64,000 nt of DNA from Nemertoderma westbladi (lineage: Eukaryota > Xenacoelomorpha > Nemertodermatida > Nemertodermatidae), in assembly GCA_032718475.1 (NCBI GenBank), contig JAUCBJ010004405.1, positions 1-64,000 on the forward strand, read 5' to 3'. A model generated the notes under the pieces. It saw only the letters and a program-made list of their open reading frames with translations, made no database searches and was not told where the DNA came from. Shown here piece after piece: positions 11,541-19,700 of this stretch. Within the stretch, counting starts at the first letter, position 1. Every line of letters begins with the position of its first letter. A program made the translations under genes and the position numbers.

Positions 11541-13402
11541 CGTGGTCGCGTAATGGCGTTTGAGTCCAAAGTCCTCGTAGGTCTAAACACAGTTGGGTTT
11601 ACGTTGTGCGTAACCGGTTTTGGTGTCGATGGTTGACTCACCTGTTTAGTCGTTATTAATGTAGGTCCGACTAATAAACTACTACGATCTGTAATCGGTG
11701 GGTTACTTACCTTGACTCTCGGAATAGGCGATGACGTTGCTCTTGGCAGTACAAACTTGTCTGGAATAACATACCTGTGTTCCGTTGCATCGTGTATAGG
11801 AGATATACTACTACTACCAGCAATCGAAACAGGTCCTTTATTCGTAATTGGTGCGAACATCGGAGTTACTTGCGGAAATCGTTGACATAAGTCTTTAACT
11901 AATTCCCGTTCTCGCTCAGGTGCTCCTACGCTTCCTTCCTTCATTCGTTCCTGAATTTGACGATGTCTTACCTCTAACCGGTCTAGATCGTGTCCGTCTT
12001 GAGATCTCCTCGATCGATCGCGGGCTTGTAGATCCAGATCTTCCTTAGCGTTGGCTAATTCTCTCGCCTTCTTCTCGAGTTCGAAATGAAGTTTAACTTC
12101 CTTCTCGCGTTGTTCCATCTGTTGTTGTTGCGCCTCGAACTCCGCTAGTCGTATAGCTGATTGAGCCTTTATTTGCCGTTTTCTTAATTCGGCTCGGGCT
12201 TCCGAAACTCGCCTTTGTTCGTCCAATTCGGCTGTTGCCGCTTGTTGCTCCAACTCAGCCGTTCGTCGCGCTAACTCAGCTGCCGCTTGTCGTTCCAACT
12301 CAGCTGCTGTCGCTTGTCGTTCCAACTCAGCTGCTGTCGCTTGTCGTTCCAACTCAGCTGTTGCTGCTCGTTGCGCTAACTCAGCTGCTGCCGCTCGCTG
12401 TGCTATTTCTAACTCCAACCTTTCCATCTCAGCCGCTTCCAACTCGGCTTGTTCTTGTAGATGAGAGATTCTCGCAACATTTGCAACGCGTAGCTTCTCT
12501 TCATCTACCACCGCTTGTACCGTTAACAGTTGAGTTTGTTCCTCAATTTCTCGTTGTTGTCTATAGTACTGTTGTTGCTGTCGAGAAATTTCTGACGTCA
12601 CTATACTTACCTCGCCAATTTCGCTGCGAATACTCACTAATGACTGGTCCAGTATTCCCGGTGCCGATTCGATTTGTACGGGTGAAGTTTTCCTTGTATA
12701 TTCCGGCACGGTTTCCAAATCGCCGACGTCTTCGCCGCACATACGTAAGTGATCCGTCAGATGTTTCAATTGTCCATCCAGTCGGTACAGTTCTTGTTCT
12801 TCCTCGGGCTGTAACAACTCGTCGGAAACCGACTCACCTAATAACTGGTCCGCTTGTTCCTGTTGTATCTGTCTAACGGTCATCTTAAACTGAATCAGTT
12901 TCTCCCTAGCAATCATTAATTTCTCGAGGATTCTAAACTGTGTGTCCATATCCTGTCTCTGTCTAGCTAGATCTTGTAGACCAATTAGATTATCTACAGA
13001 CTTATGTACTTTACTCTGTACTCTAACCTGTAGGGTGTAGAACTCGAACCGAGACATCGGAGCGGTCAACTCGTCTAATATGCGTTGGCCTTCTCCAATA
13101 CTCCTGGTAATATGCGCCATGTATCCTCCGACGCTTCTAACCACGCTCTCCTGGCTTCCTACTGAACTTACCATGTCCGTTTCTCTATGTCTAGGTTGCG
13201 GGACCGTTAGGAAATCCTCAGTCCTGCCGTCGCCTTGTACTACGGCATCCGGTACTCCCGTTGGATGTACTGGTGACATGCACGGTGTAGGTTCGGTAGG
13301 CTCACGAGTCTTCCCCTGTGGTTCTTCCGCTTCTGACTTATCCGCATCACATGAGTCATAGTCGGTTTGTGTATTCTTCGTATAGTCTTGTTTGTCACTC
13401 AT
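11222..13402 (-). CDS. E1 gag, N-terminal coiled-coil part
   Basis: 726 residues from an ATG at 13402 (M-S-D-K-Q). The N-terminus is acidic. From about residue 100 to 480 the sequence is helical and coiled-coil-forming; it includes an Ala/Glu/Gln/Arg-rich block of short repeats (variants of A-E-L-E-R-Q-A-A). A Ser/Pro/Thr-rich region follows, then four 28-residue repeats at the C-terminus (about 84 bp each, 11222-11540). The frame continues through TGA 11222-11224 into DUF1759, so the ancestral product was a Gag of about 1,000 residues, long for BEL/Pao. E2 also has an M-S-D-start coiled-coil Gag, so this architecture is shared. Presumed role: particle assembly, with the coiled coil for multimerisation. 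Confidence 0.75.
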   Translation of the reverse strand: MSDKQDYTKNTQTDYDSCDADKSEAEEPQGKTREPTEPTPCMSPVHPTGVPDAVVQGDGRTEDFLTVPQPRHRETDMVSSVGSQESVVRSVGGYMAHITRSIGEGQRILDELTAPMSRFEFYTLQVRVQSKVHKSVDNLIGLQDLARQRQDMDTQFRILEKLMIAREKLIQFKMTVRQIQQEQADQLLGESVSDELLQPEEEQELYRLDGQLKHLTDHLRMCGEDVGDLETVPEYTRKTSPVQIESAPGILDQSLVSIRSEIGEVSIVTSEISRQQQQYYRQQREIEEQTQLLTVQAVVDEEKLRVANVARISHLQEQAELEAAEMERLELEIAQRAAAAELAQRAATAELERQATAAELERQATAAELERQAAAELARRTAELEQQAATAELDEQRRVSEARAELRKRQIKAQSAIRLAEFEAQQQQMEQREKEVKLHFELEKKARELANAKEDLDLQARDRSRRSQDGHDLDRLEVRHRQIQERMKEGSVGAPERERELVKDLCQRFPQVTPMFAPITNKGPVSIAGSSSISPIHDATEHRYVIPDKFVLPRATSSPIPRVKVSNPPITDRSSLLVGPTLITTKQVSQPSTPKPVTHNVNPTVFRPTRTLDSNAITRPRIQFTSQSTTSRKTCEPTKQRRPVDTRPLNRFNQFTSQSTTSRKTCEPTEQRRPVDTRPLNQFTSQSTTSRKTCEPTEQRRPVDTRPLNQFTSQSTTSRKTCEPTE

Positions 13403-13485
13403 TTCGGTAGTTGTAAGTCAAGTAAAGTGAGTGTCAAAGTATCAAACTTACCGTATTTTATATCTAAACGGTATTAATTACAGTC

Positions 13486-13617
13486 ATATAAAATTAGCCT
13501 ACCGGTCGATTTTATAGCAGATGGATAAAATTAGCCTAGCGGCCAATTTTACAGCAAATAAATGTCACGGAATAAGTATATAATAAAATTAGCCTACCGG
13601 CCAATTTTACAACAAAT
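13486..13617. repeat. Three hairpin-forming repeats before E1 gag
   Basis: Three spaced copies of AAAATTAGCCTACCGGCCAATTTT-like sequence (about 13490-13515, 13527-13552 and 13587-13611). Each is an imperfect inverted repeat (AAAATT/AATTTT outside, GCC/GGC inside), linked by AGCAAATAAAT-like spacers. They lie 85-210 bp upstream of the gag ATG in the putative leader RNA. A structural or binding role is possible but unproven. Confidence 0.8.
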
Positions 13618-15911
13618 AAATCAGATAACGATATACGTTATCAAAGGGTAGATTAAATACAATAATACGGACTAATTCAGCAATAAACAAAGAAATCGTA
13701 CGGAATGCATAAATACTTGAGACAGTGGAACCCACAATAATTTTAACTAATACGGTAATGCCTAACTTATTTATGCAACTTTTCGAACTCACCCCCTCCA
13801 ATGATTCTCCAGAAAAACAGATTCCCAGATACAAACCGGACGTGAACCTTTCCGTTTCCAGCGTTGCGGACGAAGTGCGATTTTCCCAACCAAAGTTGTT
13901 GAGTTATCTATCTCCCAAACTTGCTAAACACGGTCTTGCTCTCATTACAGTCTAGAAATGAGCTCTGAATCCTGAAAAACAAAAGAGTTAGGTTTTACTT
14001 TTTACGAAAATTTTGTACCGGTACAATATGGTATTTAAACCCCTTTAAACACCGGTATTCAATTCCAAATATTTTACACGAGGTTCAAATCAAAATTTTA
14101 TTTCAAAAAATTAGCACTTAGCTGATCAAATATAAACTTTTACCTCAAAATACAAAATTTTCAAATAACTTTAGTCCTACCGAACCGTAGTTCAGTAAAA
14201 CATATTCCTACTATACGAAGAGACAGTAACAAAATACCCTGCAATATCTTACTGTAAAGTTTGTGAATCAAATCATAAATCCGACCTTCTCACCAAATCA
14301 GTAAACTCTAAGTAAGCGAATATATATATTGCAGTATTTTGTCTCTTATAACCGGTGAGGCAGAAAACAGTCTACGAACGGACAAACTTCGATAAAACAA
14401 AATCGCGCGCAGCGAATCCTAAAATCAGGCTGACTCACTGATGGACTAAGGGGCTCGTATACTTTGCCGCGGTGTGATTTATATGGTTGAGCGAGAGAGA
14501 CGCTAGCTAGGTGCAGAAAAGTCTAACTAGCGGGCAAAGCGCAGTATGGACAAAAATTATTTTATATATTTTGAGGTGTAAATAATTTCTAACGCGCGTG
14601 TGTCTTGATTCTAAACAGTCAAAGTCAGTTTTGCTCCTTCACATATATAATTACTGGGTCCGGTGTGCATTTTACAAATATTCTAATTTTGTAACTTGTA
14701 GGTCCAATACTCACGAATGATAAGGCTCCTTCCCCTTTTGTGTATTTCCAGGACTCAAATTCAGGCATAAGGTTAATACTACGCCCAGAATTCGGCAATT
14801 TAATTTACCAGGTCCCTAATACTAAGAAGAAATGTGTTAGTTTACTACAGTAGGCGTACAGTTACTAATAGCTAGCCTGGTGTTCTTATCTAGAATTTTG
14901 GTTGCCTAGATGGGCACGGCAACTTCCTAACAGAATGTTGGCGGGGACACGATAGATGTTAGTATCCCTAATAGCCTCAATTTATTTTGCGCCTAGTAAT
15001 AAACTGCCCTACCGCCTGAACGGTACAATCCTAATTCAGGTAAAACACAGTAACCCTTCTGGCCTACAAGTTCTAATGCAATGGACACCGTTGTACTACA
15101 AATAGTCACAGACGCACCTGTACTTAGCAAGAGTTAGGCGTACAGTTTGCTGCACCCTACCAATGTGTATGCCTTGTACCGGTGTGCCTGCATCCTATCT
15201 GTGTACTAGTATCTCTGTCTGATCTCCTCCTCTCCCTGTAGGAATATGAAGGTCTACTGTGGGTTTTTCTTTGAATTAAGACAGTACGGTCCCTAGATGT
15301 AAATTTTAGCGCACAGTGTGTCACTACCTCTACCTTCGATCTTTGGTCTTACACTTAAGTAGCAAGGCATTGAACGCTGTCTAACCTTTCAGGCGATGGG
15401 CGAATAACTAAGAATGATATTGCGGGTTGTCTCCTCCTACATTCCTCAGATGTTCCCGTTCATCGCTGTGGCCCGATGTTTAGCCTGCCATCCTGTCCCT
15501 CAGTTAGGTTCACCGTGGTAAAACATGATAGAAAAAGGGCAGATGTAACAAGTATTTCTAACTTTTATTACAAAAGATATACGTAAACGTAACAAGAAAC
15601 TAATAGATAACTAATAAGTGATAATGTAGTAAAGTTATAGATTAGGATAAGCAAGATTGATGGTTAACTAATGAACAAAATCGCACCTTTTATAGCAAAT
15701 TTGTGCTGCAATCAATCGAGAAAATTCTCGATTGTTCTATGAGTTCTAATAGGTTTTTAAAGATAACTATTGGTCCAGCGAATATATAACTTGCATGACA
15801 TTGGTTACTATCTAATAACTGCAATCCCATTGGTTAATCTACTTCGAGCAAATGCAATTTAATTTGTAGTGGTTAATTTAAATGAGTTGAAACTTAGCAC
15901 AAAAATAATTC
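13618..15911. other. E1 leader and 5' non-coding region
   Basis: About 2.3 kb without a supported gene. Short ORFs (for example 13725-13955 +) have no recognisable domain. Visible items are a near-duplicate AGGCGTACAGTT at 14846 and 15133, and a perfect hairpin at 15713-15734 (CAATCGAGAA, AA, TTCTCGATTG). By position this is where E1's 5' LTR and primer-binding site should be, but I could not identify either. Confidence 0.45.
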
Positions 15912-15984
15912 GCACCTACTAAGATTCGAACTCGATACCTACTACATATAATTTCCAACGCTTTACCGACTGAGCTACTGAACC
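15912..15984 (-). pseudogene. tRNA-like sequence (tRNA pseudogene or SINE head)
   Basis: On the - strand, 73 nt with a good A box (TAGCTCAGTCGG) and B box core (GAGTTCGAATC) at tRNA spacing. The acceptor arms do not pair, the anticodon stem is lost and the T stem is poor, so this is not a working tRNA gene. Its 5' end overlaps the right 140-bp direct repeat by nine bases. Confidence 0.65.
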
Positions 15985-16115
15985 ACTTGAATAATCATCA
16001 TACAAATAGATATAGTAAATACAAATGAGGACTTAATGTAATCTTTATAGCAAAGTTAATTCGAACAAAATAAAATTTTGAAAATCCACGGCATTTATGA
16101 GAATATAATTCTATA
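15976..16115. repeat. 140-bp direct repeat, right copy (partner at 284-423)
   Basis: Same orientation and nearly identical to 284-423. On its right it abuts E2's 3' non-coding sequence abruptly at 16115/16116, as shown by the homologous sequence in E3 from about 60722. It therefore marks the breakpoint where E2 loses its third ORF and 3' LTR. Confidence 0.75.
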
Positions 16116-16782
16116 TAATAATTAATATTTAGGATGGGCACCAGTTTATTCCAGAACTTGTCTGGAGACGTTAACCACTGATTCTAGAAATTTGTATATC
16201 GGTGGGTGCCGCGATATCTTAATCGACTAGAATTACAGATGGTCAAAGGGTTTAACAGATTTATTTGCGTTGTACGCTACTGTTAAAGGGACATCACGCT
16301 ACTATATGTATTATTTAATGTACGGTATGAGAGCAATATCGCACGAAGCAATGTCAGTGAGAAGAGGCAAGTCGTTTCCAAGGTCTACCCAGAACTTGGT
16401 TTAGCCGAGACACGAGGATCTGAATTTTGCATTCCTAATACTCTACTTTACCAATAATACTTGAATATAGTAGGAGCTTTATTGTACTTTAATAAGTACG
16501 GACATTTCATCTTACTGTAGTCACGTATTTTTAATGTAATACGGACAGTAAGGAAAGAGAAAATAATTATTTCTCGCCGTCGCACTAAATATATAATATA
16601 TAAGTAATTAAGTAATAAACACTAATATACATTGCACTAATCTACTAAATAATCGCTAAAATAACATTCTACCAAATAAAATTAAAGAAAACGATTATAA
16701 TAAAATTACATAATAATACATACATAAATATAAAATGATAAGAATATAAAATAATATGGTCACACACCCACTCCATACGCTA
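16116..16782. other. E2 3' non-coding segment after pol
   Basis: No gene. It aligns with E3 60722-61380, including the block around GCCGCGATATCTTAATCGAC and the ATA-rich stretch just before pol's stop codon. The match fails at 16116, where the 140-bp repeat begins. Confidence 0.8.
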
Positions 16783-19700
16783 CTAAGCTGGGGAGTCCCT
16801 AGATGTTTGTTGGATTAGGGAGGTGGTCGTGGGAAGAGTATCTTGTCTTCCATAGTTTCCGGAGAGTTCTCTGTCTCTTTCCAGTAAACATAAGCGACCA
16901 ACTGGGCGATTGAGCTGCTGTGTCTCGAAGACAATTCCTGGTTTCTTGAAGTTACGTCGCATGATGACGAGTTCTACCGATCGCACCAAACCGTCATCCG
17001 AGATGTGAGTCTCAATGATACGACCTGTCTGCCACCGCTTACGTGGAAGATCTGCATCCACAATAAGGACCATGTCTCCAGCGCTGACGTTTTCTTGCTG
17101 CGCAAACCACTTAGTTCGAAGTTGTAGCGTGGGCAGATAATGTTTTTCGAAATGGTCAGCGAAACGACGGGATAACAACTGCATGAGTTGCCAAGTTTGC
17201 CGGCAGTATTCGTCTCCGTCTGTGATTTCCGATTGTGGGAGCATGGCTACAGGTTTCTTCAGTAGGAAGTGCGCGGGTGTTAGCGCTTCCAGGGAATCGG
17301 GACTCGATGAGACTGGCATAAGCAGTCTCTCGTTGAGATAGGCGGCGATTTCCTCCATTAACGTCCGCAAAAGTTCGTCGGTGAGATACGCGCGGCACGG
17401 CACTATAAAGAGAAATGCGGTCTTCACACTTCTAATTAATCTCTCCCAACTTCCTCCCCACCAAGGGGCGTCGGCGGCGTTGAAGGTCCAGCTAGACGCT
17501 GTTACCTTTAGCTGATCGTCCACCTGTCTTTGGTTCCAATCTTTGACGTAATCTTTGATTTCATTGTTGGCACCAATGAAGTTTGTTCCCTTATCAGATC
17601 TCATCGTGTTGCTAGTTCCAAAGCGAGCGATCTGTTGTCGTAAGCTTAATAGGAAGCTGTTGGTAGATAAATCGTTCACCATATCGAGATGGATAGCTCT
17701 ACAAGTCATACAAACAAAGATGACACACCATCTCTTGACTATAGTCCTAGCACGATATACTTCAATAGGGCCAAATAAATCTACACCGGTATTAGTAAAG
17801 GGTGGTTCATAGAAGCTTACTCGTTCCCTAGGTAATTCTGCCTCTCGCTGTGTTAAAGGCCTACTGAATGCTTTCCTACAGGGTATGCAGTTCCTAAGAA
17901 CTTGGTTCAGAGCTCTACGCGGTTTATAAAAATAATAGCGAGTTCGAATTTCGCTAAGAACTCGTTCTCTACCAGCATGATAAAGTTTGCTGTGAACATC
18001 TACAATCATCTTGACTTGTATTTCAAGATTTCTAATGAGTATGGGAAACTTAGTGTCAAAGGATAATGGAGCATTCGTTAATCTTCCTCCAACACGTATC
18101 AACCCATCTATCATTGTGCTAGCGAAACGATCTCTTAAGCGCATCTGTGGATTTCTCAACAACAGGAAATACTTATCGGAATCATCATAGCATTGCAGGA
18201 GTCTCAGCATCTGCTTGTTGGTTTCTTCATGCTCCTGATAACCGATCTTCTCCTTCAGAAACCTGTCGGATATCTTATATTTGGGAAGATCTTTAACAAC
18301 ATGGACCTGCACCGATGTCAGGGGAGCGGTATCACCTTTGGTCTTCGTCCCGGAGTAGTGATGATGAAAACATCTTTTTAAATATGTAACGGCTTTACAG
18401 AGCCGATTCCAGGAACTGTAGTGATGTATCGCTCTCTGCAGGAGAGGTAAGAGTCCTTGCGAGACGTCTGGTATTCCAGATTTCCAATCCTTCTCACGGA
18501 TTTCCACAACAGACTTATTTATGGCTGTGGGTTTCTGATCCAAAGCGTCGTCTCCGGAAGTATGTAGTACAGACAGATCTACCATAGGTTTGAATAACTT
18601 CGATTTACTCGCCCGAGTTTTAGGTTTGACTTTCTCCGCTCCCTTGGCCTGTCTGATCTCTGCCGTAGTAAGATGAGGAGGCCATTCTTCTTCTTCTTTG
18701 TAGAGGAAGTCGGGTCCACCTAACCAGTCTGGAGTATCTACCAGTTCTTGTGGAGTAGCTCCCCTGGAGGCGATGTCTGCTGGATTGATCGTTCCGGGGC
18801 AATGTCTCCATTGATCCATTGTCGTGCGACTGAGTATAATAGCTACTCTGTTGGTAACGAAGACGCTGAACTGACAGACTTCATTGGTTATATACTCCAA
18901 CACGAGTAAAGCATCGGTCCAATAGACAGTTTTCTCCAGTGGATAGTCAATCTGTTCTGTTACATTCCGGCCGATGGCTGTAGCGTATAGAGCCGCTTTT
19001 AACTCCGCTCGAGGAACTTTCAACTTGTTGTTTATCAATGCCTTAGAGGTAACCAAGGCGACCTTGATTCCATCTGGAGTTTCCACTCTTAGGTAGGCTA
19101 CTATACCTATTCCCATATCGCTGGCGTCTTCAAACACATGGAGTTGATAGGAATACGTAGGGAGAACATGACCAAAATATGAACGGGAAATTATAAAGTT
19201 CTCGATGGCTGGTAGAGAATCTTCCCATTTCATCCACTTCTTTAATAATTCTCCCTTAAGTGGATTGTCCCATGAGTGGTTTTCAAGCCACATTTGTTGT
19301 ACTAAACTCCGAGCAATCAATATAACTGGGCTAATAAATCCCAATGGATCGAAATAAGTGCTCAGGATACTTAAACAAATCCGTTTAGTCCGAACTGGAT
19401 TATCTCGCTGTTTTAGCTGGAAAAACAGGATATCTCTCTCTGTGTCCCATTTCAAACCAAGTGTCTTGGTTTCTGGAAGATCATCTTTGATTAGATCTAG
19501 GTCTTTCGCTCCTCGATCTTCTACCGGGATCGACTCCAGAAACTCACGGGAGTTGCTGGTGAATTTAGTTAATCGAAATCCACCTCTTTTTAAGCACTCT
19601 ACCGTTCCTTTAGCTACATCAGTGGCTTCTTCGACTGATGGAAGGGACTTTAGATTGTCGTCCATGTATATATCCCGTTTGATGTTGTCAATCACCTCTT

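Larger units (their letters stand above)
763..13314. repeat. Dispersed 18-bp E1 motif, eleven copies
   Basis: Consensus on the + strand is WAGGCTCRCRAGTCTTCC. Copies: 763-780, 2427-2444, 3111-3128, 4256-4273, 6712-6729, 8727-8744, 11230-11247, 11314-11331, 11398-11415, 11491-11508 and 13297-13314. Copies at 763, 2427 and 4256 are non-coding. Copies at 3111, 6712 and 8727 encode G-R-L-(A/V)-S-L on the - strand. The gag copies are read in another frame (K-T-(C/R)-E-P-T-E). The 8-bp core is the palindrome CTCGCGAG at 3111 and 4256. Variants CTCACGAG, CTCGCAAG and CTCACAAG differ from it only at its two CpGs; three of the four minisatellite copies (11230, 11314, 11398) read CTCGCAGG. I saw no copy in E2 or E3. 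Confidence 0.85.
284..16115 (-). mobile_element. E1: degenerate BEL/Pao LTR retrotransposon
   Basis: Read on the - strand, the order is leader, Gag (coiled coil then DUF1759), zinc knuckles, aspartic protease/DUF1758, RT, RNase H, integrase, DUF5641, then two further ORFs. This domain order is diagnostic of BEL/Pao. Coding is broken by in-frame stops at 11222-11224 (TGA), 10347-10349 (TAA) and 8277-8279 (TGA), and by frameshifts near 10430, 7440-7490, 5150-5230 and 3600. The outer ends are uncertain: I saw no LTR pair beyond the 140-bp direct repeat, and no primer-binding site. An E1-specific 18-bp motif runs from 763 to 13314, which supports assigning the flanking non-coding DNA to the same element. 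Confidence 0.7.

Noticed and set aside
12235-12876. Leu/Val/Pro-rich + strand ORF of 213 residues
   Set aside because: Complement of the Ala/Glu/Gln-rich coiled-coil repeats of E1 gag; no independent support.
15912-15984. Functional tRNA gene on the - strand
   Set aside because: A and B boxes exist but the acceptor, anticodon and T stems do not pair.
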